DNA of 64,000 bases from Acidobacteriota bacterium (GTDB taxonomy: Bacteria; Acidobacteriota; Vicinamibacteria; Vicinamibacterales; UBA2999), in NCBI GenBank assembly GCA_016184455.1, contig JACPCS010000110.1:1-64000 (forward strand), given 5' to 3'. This document shows, one piece after another, positions 25,601 through 33,387 of this stretch. A program made the translations under genes and the position numbers. Position 1 is the stretch's first letter, and every line of letters starts with the position of its first letter. The notes under the pieces were generated by a model, which saw only the letters and a program-made list of their open reading frames with translations, was not told where the DNA came from and did not search any database.

Positions 25601-25834
25601 GATCGCGCCCGCGCGGCATTCGAGGCGTCGCGCGCGGCCGATCCGACCGATCCATCCGCGCTCGCCAATCTGGGGACGTTCGAGCTGCAGGCGAACAACC
25701 CGGCCGCGGCGGCCGCTCGTTTCGCCGAGGCGCTGCTGCTGGATCCCGCGTATGAACCCGCATTGGCCGGCCTCGCCGAGGCGCTCGAGCGACAGGGCGA
25801 AAGTACGCGCGCCGCGCGCGTACGACGCCCGTAG
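22646..25834 (+). CDS. membrane-fused spermidine-synthase-like protein with TPR tail
   Basis: 1062 residues from ATG 22646, the first Met of the membrane domain (MARRVFLVVYFLSGAAALLYQVTWTRLL); the track start is upstream and not conserved. Two similar sets of hydrophobic helices follow (second copy AALGVSGGVALLYEVVWTRALALVLG). A spermidine-synthase-type domain comes at ~550-760 with the SAM loop VAVIGLGSGVTVGAALRHP, EVLEISPEVVAASSFF and DVLISEPSNPWMAGIAALFTREFF. The last ~230 residues are TPR-like (EALVIGERAAAADPRNARVQNLLGAAFASLGRPDRARAAFEAS). Aminopropyl transfer is assumed for the family but the substrate of membrane-fused forms is unclear. The gene precedes the TonB-dependent receptor on the same strand. 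Confidence 0.85.
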   Translation: MARRVFLVVYFLSGAAALLYQVTWTRLLTLHLGHTVAAVGTVLAAFMGGLAMGAAGAGRIAPRLSPPRALVIYAVLEAVMGACALLLPLGLFALQPLLRVAYADGGGTWFGLARVATSLLLIALPAAMMGATLPMAVRGFAGRPDRAAGEAGLLYAVNTIGAACGAALTGFVLLPALGLRLTTLAGVAANVVAAAVAWRLASSLVVAPVPRPISTSAPARVRRGRAQAPMPHTNMPRPWLAAAALGVSGGVALLYEVVWTRALALVLGPTTYAFSTMLVAFIIGIAAGAAVASRAADRVRRPLVWLGSMLALAALGAFGAWAAVGQLPLTIAELVSAPGATLTSIAVRQAVIVGTLLVPMTLAFGAAFPFAVAAATRGAESLSADVAIVYAVNTVGAMAGALAGSFFFVPALGLQRSIGAGGLLLALAAIVVAVSGTPRTRARLAIAAGGLAVAAAAVPLPPWNPQLVSSGAYKYAIDAAGDLQASLEAGELLSYAEGASGIVSVRRVAGTTSLAIDGKVDASNGADMLTQKLLAHLPLLLHPSPRRVAVIGLGSGVTVGAALRHPVARVEVLEISPEVVAASSFFRMENHDALDDPRTRLIVADGRTHLTLSRAPYDVLISEPSNPWMAGIAALFTREFFAAARERLAPGGVFCQWAHTYDITEDDLRSIVATFHAVFPDGGLWLVGDGDLLLIGADSPVVDRLPQIARPWPADVAADLAASHATPFGLLSLFVADGSGLAAFGTAPVQTDDRLALEFSGPRGIYGTRGRGNVEILQRLTASHAAPPEVANALASATPAMWRELGLMHLDAKAADRAYDALARAVTGDGSDAQALAALARAAALAGREAAARALLEELAHRERRNVAVRMALSRLLAAAGQTDAALAAADEGLQVDPSSADAREQLASVIADLGDVTRLDPVVQVMVRDHPDRPGTLYYQAVLRFLRGEFAEALVIGERAAAADPRNARVQNLLGAAFASLGRPDRARAAFEASRAADPTDPSALANLGTFELQANNPAAAAARFAEALLLDPAYEPALAGLAEALERQGESTRAARVRRP

Positions 25835-25934
25835 TCCGCTTGAGTTTCCAGACGGTGTTGGGGGACAATGCGGCGCGCTTTTGTTTTTTCTTTGTCGTCT
25901 TCGTCTGGTAGAGGAAAGGGGAGGGACACCGGAT

Positions 25935-28723
25935 ATGACACGCGTCAGGATTTCCGCCGCGGTGGTGATTGCGCTCCTTGCAGTCGTGCCGCTCGCGGCG
26001 GGACAGACCACGACGAGCGCCACGGGCGCCATCAACGGCCGGGTGTTCGACACGTCGAAGGCCGTACTGCCGGGCGTGACGGTGACCATCACGTCTCCGT
26101 CGCTCATCGGTGGCTCTCGCGAGACGGTCACCAACGAAGAAGGGCAGTATCGCTTCCCGGCGGTGCCGCCCGGTGAATACACAATCACGTACGAGCTGCA
26201 GGGCTTCGCCACGGTCAAGCGCGAGGGCATTCGCGTGTCGCTCGGCTTCACCGCGACCGTGGACGTGGAGGTCGGGCTCGCGACGCTCGCCGAGACCGTC
26301 ACCGTCAGCGGCGAGGCGCCCGTCGTCGACATCCAGTCGACCGAGCTGACCACGAGGTTCGACAAGGAGCTGCTGTCGGCCATCCCGACCGGGTCGCGCG
26401 ACTTCTGGTCGCTGCTGGCGATCAGCCCGAGCGTGCAGGTCTCCAAGTTCGACGTCGGCGGCAGCGCGGCGATGACCGTGCTCCCGGTGAACGTCTACGG
26501 CGTCACCGGCCAGGAGCGCCCGCTCGTCGAAGGCATCATCTCCAACTCGGCGACCGGTGGCGTCGGCTTCTCCTTCTACGGCGACTACGGGTCGTTCGAG
26601 GAGGTCTCGGTCAGCACCGCCGGTCACAGCGCCGAGACCGGATCGCCCGGCCTCTTCTCGAACCTGGTGAGCAAGTCCGGCGGCAACGTGTACCACGGCG
26701 CGTTCTACCAGGATTACCAGAACGACAAGATGCAGGGGTACAACATCGATGAAGGCCAGATTGCACGCGGGGTCAGCGGCGGCGGCCGGCTCGGGCCTCG
26801 CGAGGTCAATCGTTCCGAAGGCTGGCGCGACACCAACGCCGATCTGGGCGGGTTCCTGGTGCGCGACAGGCTGTGGTGGTACGGGTCGTACCGCTACCTG
26901 ACCGTGAAGCAGTGGTTTGCGAACTACCCGGCCGAACCGCAGCAGTCCCGGGGCCAGAACTTCACCGGGAAGTTCACCTACCAGCTCTCCACCAACAACA
27001 AGTTCATCGGGTACTTCCAGCGGACGGAGAAGCTGCAGATCAACCGCCTCGATGCGTTCCGGTTGAGCGCGACGGCGGCGATCAACCAGTCGCGCGAGTC
27101 GACGTGGTATCAGGACTATCACAGCGGCGTGTGGAAGGGCGAGTACAACCGCGTGATCGGCAACGCGGCGTTCGCCGAGGTCCGCGGCGGCGGCTACTGG
27201 TTCCATTTCCCGACCGAGCGGCAGACCGAGGCGCTCCGCTACGAGGACCTCGGCACGCGCATCGTGCGCGGCGGCAATCAGAACCGCGTCCAGGACCGCG
27301 ATCGCCCGCAGCTGCTCGGCTCTCTGAGCTACTTCAGGGACAACTGGTGGGGCACGCACAACCTGAAGGTCGGCGGCAACTCCTTCCACGAGGAGCAGTG
27401 GTCCAAGGCCGACGGCTTTCCCGAGCAGGTCGTGCACGTCTACAACAACGCCAACCCGATCGAGGTCTGGCTGACCGAGCCCGGCGAGCAGACGATCGGG
27501 CTCGCCGTGACGTCGGCCTACATTACCGACACGTGGCAGTCACCCAGGCGGCTCACGCTGAATCTTGGCATCCGCTTCGACCGGTTCCGGTCGTACGTGC
27601 CCGAGATGGTGCACCCTGCGAGCCGGTGGAATCCTGCCGAGATCCGCTTTCCGGCGGAGGACAACCTCAACACCTGGAATCTCTTTGCGCCGCGGGTCGG
27701 CGCAAGCTGGGCCGTCACCGAAGACAACAAGAACGTCGTCAAGTTCAACTACGCGAAGTACTGGTACGACCCGGGGTTCGGGCTGGCCGGCACCCTCACG
27801 CCGAACTCCGGAGACGGCGGTCTCTGGAACCGGCGCTTCGCCTGGACCGACCCGAACCGCAATGGCGTGTACGACGTGGGCGAGGAGGGGCGCCTGATCT
27901 CGAACGCGGGCGGGCGCGCGAGCACGGCGCTCGATCCGAACCTCGAGGACCAGTACCTGCACGAGGTGGCGGCGTGGTACGAGCGCGAGCTCGTTGCCAA
28001 CGTCGGCGTCCGCGGCGGCGTCATCTGGCGCGGAACGCGGCAGCCCTACGGGACCGGCAATTCGTCGGTCAATCTGAACCGGCCGTACGACGGCTTCAAC
28101 GTGCCGGTGATGATTCCCGATCCCGGCCCGGACGGCCGCATCGGCACCGGGGACGACGGCGCGCCGATTCCGGGGTTCAACCTGGCCCCGCAATACGTCG
28201 GTCGCTCGCGGCGTCGTTCTCGATCATGAAGAGCTGGTTCAACGGCAACCAGTACCCGGAGGCGCAGTCGCCGAACACGATCCGGACCAACCAGTACCCG
28301 CTGACGCCGAACGACCTGATCAACACGGACGGCCAGGGGCGCTTCGAATTCACGGTGTGGAGCGCCAAGATGCTCGGGACCGTGGAGCTGCCGTACCAGA
28401 TGCGCCTGGCCGCCATCGTGCGGGAGCAGTCGGGCCTGCCGTACGGCCGTACGTTCGATGCGACGCTGAACTACGGCACGGTGCGGGTGCTCGCCGAGCC
28501 GATGGGCACGCACCGCCAGCGTAACGTCGTCATCACGGACCTGCGGCTCGAGAAGGCGTTCACTCTCAGTGGTCCGCTGCAGGCATCGGGCGCGCTCGAC
28601 CTTTTCAACCTGTTCAACGCCAATCCCGAAGAGCGCATCAGCTGGCAGTCGGGATCGTGGCTGCGGCCGCTGCAGGTGATCCCGCCGCGCGTCGCACGCA
28701 TCTCGGTGAAGCTGACGTTCTGA
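25935..28723 (+). pseudogene. TonB-dependent receptor with internal deletion and frameshift
   Basis: Start ATG 25935 has GGAGG upstream and a signal peptide (MTRVRISAAVVIALLAVVPLAAG). A carboxypeptidase-regulatory-like domain (INGRVFDTSKAVLPGVTVTI) and a plug domain (VDIQSTELTTRFDKELLSAIPTGSRDFWSLLAISP) lead into a long beta-barrel. The frame runs to FNLAPQYVG near 28195 and then abruptly becomes arginine-rich and stops. The conserved C-terminal strands resume in another frame (SLAASFSIMKSWFNGNQ ... DLRLEKAFTLSG ... ISVKLTF). Compared with related barrels a few dozen codons are missing at the junction. As it stands the receptor lacks its last strands and should not insert in the outer membrane. 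Confidence 0.8.
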
Positions 28724-28736
28724 AGGGGATGTTCAG

Positions 28737-28835
28737 GCGGGTCTGCCTCGCATGGATCGCGTGCGAGGCGAGACCCGCCCTACGGACGTAGGCCGGGTCT
28801 CGCGGCGGGAAGTCGCCATCCGCCGCAGACCCGGC
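28737..28835. repeat. paired-hairpin repeat (REPIN-like), copy 1
   Basis: Two long hairpins stand side by side. The first is GGCGGGTCT...AGACCCGCC with an inner CCTCGCA...TGCGAGG stem. The second is GCCGGGTCTCGCGGCGG...CCGCCGCAGACCCGGC. The palindromic link CTACGGACGTAG joins them. The same two hairpins with link CTACGTACGCAG occur in opposite order at 63253-63345. It follows the broken TonB receptor gene. Confidence 0.8.
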
Positions 28836-28916
28836 GTACACTCGTGATTCGGTTTACCGATGCCTGAGGGCGGGCCGAAATAGGTTCGTGCGCGAGCGCA
28901 TCCTGTCTTCCGGGTG

Positions 28917-28945
28917 TTGAGCTACAGGCGCGTCCGGTCTATAGT
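28917..28945 (+). promoter_or_regulatory. sigma-70-like promoter of the lectin-like gene
   Basis: TTGAGC (28917-28922), a 17-base spacer and TATAGT (28940-28945) form a near-consensus promoter, unusual in this GC-rich window. Just downstream GAACGGC-CTGA-GCCGTTC (28956-28973) makes a seven-pair hairpin at the start of the predicted leader, which could stabilise or regulate the mRNA. Confidence 0.65.
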
Positions 28946-29015
28946 TGACGACCGCGAACGGCCTGAGCCGTTCCAGTTCTTTCAATCACTTAACTTCAGA
29001 CGCGAGGGGAGAACG

Positions 29016-29699
29016 ATGCGAAAGACGCTTGGACTGTCCGCTGCCATCGTGCTGGCCGCGGTGCTCATGTCGCCCGGCATCACCCAGGGCCAGGGGCAGG
29101 CACAGATGCCGGCACAGCCAATGAGCTTCTTCATCACCAGTGTCGGACCCGGCGACGGCGCCAATCTAGGCGGTCTGGCGGGCGCGGACGCGTACTGCCA
29201 GAAGCTGGCGTCGGCCGCCGGTGCCGGCAACCGCATGTGGCGTGCCTATCTGAGCACGGCTCAGGCGGGCGACACGCCGGCCGTGAACGCCCGCGGCCGG
29301 ATCGGCACCGGTCCCTGGTACAACGCCAAGGGCCAGCTGATTGCCGCCAATGTGAACGACCTGCACGGCGACATCGAGCGCGACCGCAACAACGTCCGGA
29401 AGCCGACCGCGCTCAACGAGAAGGGCGGCATGGTGAACGGCGTCGGCGACATGCCGAACCAGCACGACATGCTGACCGGCTCGGACTCGACCGGCCGCGC
29501 GATGATCGGGAACGCCGCCGTGACCACCTGCAACAACTGGACGAGCAACGGGATGGGGAACGCGATCGTCGGTCACCACGACCGCCTCGGCGGGGGGAAC
29601 TCGTCGTGGAACGCCGCGCACTCCTCGGCCGGCTGCAGCCAGGAAGCGCTCGTCAAGACGGGCGGCGCCGGGCTGTTCTACTGCTTCGCGGCGAACTGA
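29016..29699 (+). CDS. secreted lectin-like protein
   Basis: 227 residues from ATG 29016, chosen for the GGGGAG site and the signal peptide that follows (MRKTLGLSAAIVLAAVLMSPGITQG). The mature part starts SFFITSVGPGDGANLGGLAGADAYCQKLASAAGAGNRMWRAYLST, a pattern of lectin-like (C-type-lectin-fold, DUF1554-like) secreted proteins. It ends with CNNWTS and CSQEALVKTGGAGLFYCFAAN, where conserved cysteines probably form disulphides. Ligand and role are unknown; an adhesive or polysaccharide-binding function is the usual guess for the fold. It has a strong own promoter and a terminator-like inverted repeat after it, so it is a single-gene unit and may be well expressed. Confidence 0.78.
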   Translation: MRKTLGLSAAIVLAAVLMSPGITQGQGQAQMPAQPMSFFITSVGPGDGANLGGLAGADAYCQKLASAAGAGNRMWRAYLSTAQAGDTPAVNARGRIGTGPWYNAKGQLIAANVNDLHGDIERDRNNVRKPTALNEKGGMVNGVGDMPNQHDMLTGSDSTGRAMIGNAAVTTCNNWTSNGMGNAIVGHHDRLGGGNSSWNAAHSSAGCSQEALVKTGGAGLFYCFAAN

Positions 29700-29725
29700 C
29701 GCAGAGGGGTCAAGGGTCAGGAATC

Positions 29726-29752
29726 AGGGGTCAGGAGTGATTCCTGACCCCT
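29726..29752. terminator. inverted repeat between convergent genes
   Basis: AGGGGTCAGGA (29726-29736) and TCCTGACCCCT (29742-29752) are perfect inverted copies around a five-base loop. They lie between the lectin-like gene and the convergent enoyl-CoA hydratase, and the TAG of the latter overlaps the right arm. A GGTCAGGAATCAGGGGTCAGGA direct duplication is also present. It could terminate both genes, although no T-run follows. Confidence 0.5.
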
Positions 29753-30536
29753 ATTGGCCCGTCCACTTCGGCGGCCGCTTGGCCAGAAACGCGGCCACGC
29801 CTTCCTTGAAGTCTGCGCTCCCGTAGCACATCTCGATCAGATCGCGCGCCTCTGACGAGCTCAGACGCCGCTGCGCGAGCAGGCGCCGCGTCATCTCCTT
29901 GGTTGCGCGGATGGTGAGCGGCGCGTTCGAGGCGATCTGGGCGGCCAGCTCGCGGACGGCCGCGCCGATGGCGTCGGCGCGCGCGATCCGGTCGACGAGG
30001 CCGATGGCGTGCGCTTCGTCCGCGCCTACGAGCCGGCCGGTGAACAGGACGTCTTTCGCGTGCCCGGGCCCGATGAGATCCACGAGCCGGCTGAAGGCGG
30101 CGCCGGTCACGCAGTTGCCGAGCGTGCGCGCGATGGGAATGCCGAAGGTCGACTCCGGCGTCGCCACGCGCAGGTCGCAGGCGACCGCAATCGCACAGCC
30201 GGCGCCCACCGCGACGCCCTCGATCTGCGCGAGCGTCGGCTTGGCGACGCGCTCGAGCCGATCGAGCACCTCGGCGATGTGCTGCTCGTAGTCGACGCCG
30301 TCCTGCGGCGTCTTGAACTGCTGAAACTGGGAGATGTCGGTGCCGGCCGCGAACGCCTTGCCGCCGGCGCCGCGCAGGATCAGTACGCGCACCGAGTCGT
30401 CCCGATCGGCCCGGTCGCACGCCTCGACGAGCGCATCGTACATCGCCCAGGTCATCGCGTTGCGCGCCTCGGGCCGGTTGAAGGTCAGGATCGCGAGCGG
30501 CGGCTCGAGCTCGAAGATCGTTTCGGTTGTAATCAT
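29751..30536 (-). CDS. enoyl-CoA hydratase/isomerase family protein
   Basis: A 261-residue crotonase-fold enzyme. It shows LAILTFNRPEARNAMTWAMYDAL, the first oxyanion-hole segment GGKAFAAGTDISQF, the second in IEGVAVGAGCAIAVACDLRVATPESTFGIPIA, and C-terminal KEMTRRLLAQRRLSSSEARDLIEMCYGSADFKEGVAAFLAKRPPKW. The catalytic glutamate expected in the CDLR...FG region is not clearly the hydratase type, so an isomerase or other crotonase reaction is possible. It is divergent from a CaiB-type CoA transferase with a 51-base gap, suggesting joint acyl-CoA metabolism. Confidence 0.9.
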   Translation of the reverse strand: MITTETIFELEPPLAILTFNRPEARNAMTWAMYDALVEACDRADRDDSVRVLILRGAGGKAFAAGTDISQFQQFKTPQDGVDYEQHIAEVLDRLERVAKPTLAQIEGVAVGAGCAIAVACDLRVATPESTFGIPIARTLGNCVTGAAFSRLVDLIGPGHAKDVLFTGRLVGADEAHAIGLVDRIARADAIGAAVRELAAQIASNAPLTIRATKEMTRRLLAQRRLSSSEARDLIEMCYGSADFKEGVAAFLAKRPPKWTGQ

Positions 30537-30542
30537 GCTCTC

Positions 30543-30572
30543 GTAGAGGCGGACCTCGGGGTCCGCCTCTAC
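30543..30572. repeat. 13-bp perfect hairpin in a divergent promoter gap
   Basis: GTAGAGGCGGACC and GGTCCGCCTCTAC are perfect inverted arms around TCGG. The element fills most of the 51 bases between two divergent start codons, leaving little room for two ordinary promoters. It could be a mobile palindrome, an operator, or a leader hairpin for the CoA transferase, whose ATG is 15 bases away. Confidence 0.75.
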
Positions 30573-30587
30573 ACTATAGTTTTACGG

Positions 30588-31790
30588 ATGGATTCAGGAC
30601 CAGGCGCGCTGGCCGGCCTCCGCGTCGTCGACGTCACGCAGGTGATGGCCGGCCCCTTCTGCACGATGCTGCTGGCCGATCTCGGTGCCGACGTCATCAA
30701 GATCGAGCCGCCGGCCGGCGACATGACCCGCCGGATGCCGGGCGGCGTCGGCAACGACACGCCGGCCTACAACGCCGTCAACCGCGGCAAACGGAGCGTC
30801 GTCCTCGACATCAAGAGCGAGATCGGGCGCGCGGCGGTGCTGCGGCTCGTCGAATCGGCTGACGTCTTCGCCGAGAACAGCCGTCCGGGCGTCATGGCGG
30901 ATCTGGGGCTCGGCTACGCGGCGCTGGCCGCGCGGAATCCGCGGCTGATCTACGCGTCGATCTCGGGGTACGGACACACCGGACCCGACCGCAGCAAAGG
31001 GGGCCTCGACCTGATCGCCCAGGGGGTCTCGGGGATCATGTCGGTTACCGGGGCGGCCGGCGGTCCGCCGATGAAATCGGGCGTACCGCTGACCGATCTC
31101 GGCGCGGCCCTGTTTGCCGTCGCGGGCATTCTCGCGGCGCTGGTGCACCGGAACCGGACCGGCGAGGGGCAGCACGTCGACACCTCGCTCGTCGAGGCCG
31201 GCGTGGCGCTGTCGGTGTGGGAGGCGACGGAGTACTTCTCCGGCGGCGGCGTGCCCGAGCCGCTCGGTTCGGCGCATCGCATGGTGGCGCCCTATCAGGC
31301 GATCGAGTGCGCCGACGGGTACGTCACGATCGGCGCGTCGACCAACCGGCTGTTCGAGCGGCTGTGCGAGGCGCTCGGGCATCCGGAGTGGGCGGCCTTG
31401 CCGGAGTTCGCCGACAATCCCAGCCGCGTCCGCAATCGGGCGGCGCTCGCGGAGCGCATCGAATCGGTGACGCGCCACCGGGGGAAGCGCGAGTGGCTGG
31501 CGGCGTTCGAGGCGCGCGAGATCCCGTGCGGTCCGATCAACAGCTATGCGGAGGTCTTCGCGGATCCGCAGGTCGTCGCGCGCGAGATGGTCGTCGAGGT
31601 CGAGCACCCGACGCTCGGACCCCTCCGCGCGCTCGGATCGCCGATCAAGCTGAGCGCCACGCCCCCGGCCGTGCGCCGCCGCGCGCCGCGGCTGGGCGAG
31701 CACACGGAGGAAGTGCTGCGCGAGGCAGGATTCGACGAACCGGCGATCGCGACGCTTACAGCGCCCCTCGCGCCTTCGCCGAAGCGATGA
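30588..31790 (+). CDS. CaiB/BaiF-type CoA transferase (family III)
   Basis: 400 residues from ATG 30588 (MDSGPGALAGLRVVDVTQVMAGPFCTMLLADLGADVIKIEPP); the long upstream track extension is antisense to the hydratase. Family III hallmarks follow: FAENSRPGVMADLGLGY, ISGYGHTGPDRSKGGLDLIAQGVSGIMSVTG, and GVPLTDLGAALFAVAGILAAL with the conserved catalytic aspartate. QHVDTSLVEAGVALSVWEATEYF and the C-terminal GPINSYAEVFADPQVVAREMV complete the fold. It moves CoA between acyl groups. The acyl donor is unknown; the divergent enoyl-CoA hydratase suggests a shared acyl-CoA route. Its 3' end overlaps the convergent histidine-phosphatase-like gene by 35 bases. Confidence 0.92.
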   Translation: MDSGPGALAGLRVVDVTQVMAGPFCTMLLADLGADVIKIEPPAGDMTRRMPGGVGNDTPAYNAVNRGKRSVVLDIKSEIGRAAVLRLVESADVFAENSRPGVMADLGLGYAALAARNPRLIYASISGYGHTGPDRSKGGLDLIAQGVSGIMSVTGAAGGPPMKSGVPLTDLGAALFAVAGILAALVHRNRTGEGQHVDTSLVEAGVALSVWEATEYFSGGGVPEPLGSAHRMVAPYQAIECADGYVTIGASTNRLFERLCEALGHPEWAALPEFADNPSRVRNRAALAERIESVTRHRGKREWLAAFEAREIPCGPINSYAEVFADPQVVAREMVVEVEHPTLGPLRALGSPIKLSATPPAVRRRAPRLGEHTEEVLREAGFDEPAIATLTAPLAPSPKR

Positions 31791-32310
31791 CCCGCTCGGC
31801 GGTAATCGTGCCGAGCAGCTTCGGATTCTGACCGGGCAGAAACACCGCCATGCCCCCCTCCGGCAGCACGCTGTCGGCGAAGCGCCGCTCCGCCGCCGCT
31901 TCGAGCGGCGCCCGATCGCCGACGAGCACACGATTCATGCCCGGCCCGGGAATCGTGCCGAGGAGCCGGCGCACCGCCTGCGCTCGCTCGGCCGTGCTCT
32001 CGCCGGCCGCGAGTTCCGGCGCCACGCGGACGCGATCGGAAGCAAAGGCCTCGTCAGCGATCCGGCGCGCCTCGGCCGCCGGACTGGTGAGGATTTCATT
32101 GAGCGGGACGCGGAGCGCGTACAGTGCGCGGCCGAGCTCGCGCGCCCGCGGCAGGCCGTCGGGCGGCGGATACCGCAAGTAGAGGATCTTGCCGCCGTCC
32201 TGAATGGCCGCAATCAGGCGCTCATGTGCAGACTGCGCGGCCGCACGCGGGGCAAGCGGTGAGGTGGCCAGCGCGTACAGAAACGCGCGTCGATGCCGAT
32301 TGAAACGCAC
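31756..32310 (-). CDS. histidine-phosphatase-like protein lacking the RHG motif
   Basis: A 184-residue exported protein (signal FLYALATSPLAPRAAAQ). GGKILYLRYPPPDGLPRARELGRALYALRVPLNEILTSPAAEARRIADEAF follows the histidine-phosphatase pattern, but the catalytic LxRHG/A block reads YLRYPPP. The usual stretch before 'GRAxALGxAL' is missing. The second catalytic histidine region (normally VLVGHG) reads VLVGDRAPLEAA. Both catalytic histidines are therefore absent and the protein is shorter than typical. It may be a degraded gene that still has an open frame, or a non-catalytic homologue. Assignment is moderate. Confidence 0.6.
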   Translation of the reverse strand: MRFNRHRRAFLYALATSPLAPRAAAQSAHERLIAAIQDGGKILYLRYPPPDGLPRARELGRALYALRVPLNEILTSPAAEARRIADEAFASDRVRVAPELAAGESTAERAQAVRRLLGTIPGPGMNRVLVGDRAPLEAAAERRFADSVLPEGGMAVFLPGQNPKLLGTITAERVIASAKARGAL

Positions 32311-32329
32311 GCGCGCATTGTAGCGTCGG

Positions 32330-32800
32330 TCACTCCCGCACGATCAGCCTGTCGGTGACCGAGGTGACGCTCTCGGTCTCGCGCGCCAGCCGCACCGCCC
32401 GTTCGCGTTCGGCCGGCGAGGCCACGGTCCCGCTGAGCATCACCGCGCCCTCGACCGTATCCACGTCGATCGTGCGCGCTTTCACCAGATCGTCGAGCGC
32501 CATTTTCGACTTGATCTTGGCCGTCAGCCCCGCGTCGCGCGCGAGGCGCTCCGCCCGATTCGTGCCTTCGGCGACGCTCTCGCCGATCCGCGCGCCGGTC
32601 TCGCGCATGCGCTCGACGCTCACGGTGTCGGACCCGCGCGCCGCCGGCCGATCGCGCGACGTGGTGTCGCCGGCCGTGCCGACCGCATACTCGGTGTCAC
32701 GCGCGCCGCCGCGGTTGCCGAACCGATAGCCGATGAAGAACGCGGCAATCGCAGCGACCAGAATGATGAGCAGGGTGAACCGCAGCAGAGCTCGAACCAT
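32330..32800 (-). CDS. membrane-anchored BON-domain protein
   Basis: 156 residues from ATG 32800, which has GGAGG at good spacing; the longer track ORF is rejected. One N-terminal membrane helix (LLRFTLLIILVAAIAAFFIGYRFG) anchors it with the rest outside the cytoplasm. A polar linker leads to one BON domain at the C-terminus (AGLTAKIKSKMALDDLVKARTIDVDTVEGAVMLSGTVASPAERERAVRLARETESVTSVTDRLIV). BON domains occur in OsmY-type stress proteins and bind membranes or phospholipid. It is divergent from the gene at 32836 with only 35 bases between. Confidence 0.88.
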   Translation of the reverse strand: MVRALLRFTLLIILVAAIAAFFIGYRFGNRGGARDTEYAVGTAGDTTSRDRPAARGSDTVSVERMRETGARIGESVAEGTNRAERLARDAGLTAKIKSKMALDDLVKARTIDVDTVEGAVMLSGTVASPAERERAVRLARETESVTSVTDRLIVRE

Positions 32801-32835
32801 AGTGGTCCTCCGCTCGAACAAAGGCTGCATCGACC

Positions 32836-33387
32836 GTGCCGTATAATGGCCGCATCGTGTCGATTCACGATCGTCTTCACGACGCGCTCGAGCGCGCGCT
32901 GGCCGGCCTGCGCGCGGGCCTCGAGCCCGAGCTGCGGACCCTCGCGCACGAGCTGCCCGACACGGCCACGGCTGTGCTCGCCTCTGCGGCTGAGGCGATC
33001 GATCGCGCAGGCTCGCTCGCCGGTACGCTGCACGCGCTCGTCGAAGCCGCCGTGCCATACGCCGATCGCGTCGGTCTCTTTCTCGTGCGGGATGGACGCG
33101 TGCGCGCGTGGCGGCTGAACGGCGTCGAGGAAGCGGCGGTCACGACCACCCGGACCGACCGCATGACACGCTTTCCAATCAGCGTGGATGGGTCTGTGGT
33201 GGCGATTCTCTACGCCGAGGGGGCCGACGCGCGTGCGGGCGGCATCCCGGCGCTCGACCTGCTGACGCGGTACACAGGCCACCTGCTCGAATCGATCACA
33301 CTGCACGCGGCGTTGGGTCTCACGCCTCCGCGCCGCCTCGCCCCGCCGGGTGACGCCTCGGCGACCGGAGGCTTCGCCGGGCAGTGA
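32836..33387 (+). CDS. hypothetical protein, possibly GAF-like
   Basis: 183 residues, GTG start at 32836 (a second GTG at 32857 gives VSIHDRLHDAL and is equally plausible). An N-terminal amphipathic helix pair (LHDALERALAGLRAGLEPELRTLAHEL) precedes a region with strands and helices, RVGLFLVRDGRVRAWRLNG and TRFPISVDGSVVAILYAEG, reminiscent of a GAF sensor core without recognisable ligand residues. The last residues are disordered. It overlaps the lytic transglycosylase gene by four bases (GTGA), so both are translated together. Function unknown. Confidence 0.6.
   Translation: MPYNGRIVSIHDRLHDALERALAGLRAGLEPELRTLAHELPDTATAVLASAAEAIDRAGSLAGTLHALVEAAVPYADRVGLFLVRDGRVRAWRLNGVEEAAVTTTRTDRMTRFPISVDGSVVAILYAEGADARAGGIPALDLLTRYTGHLLESITLHAALGLTPPRRLAPPGDASATGGFAGQ

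Noticed and set aside
24275-26446. 723-aa antisense ORF across the spermidine-synthase/TPR gene
   Set aside because: Arginine/glycine-rich shadow of a strongly coding plus-strand gene in GC-rich DNA.
28737-28835. Possible CRISPR or IS terminal repeats
   Set aside because: No array of equal repeats with spacers exists anywhere in the window and no transposase flanks the palindromes; they fit paired-hairpin repeats instead.
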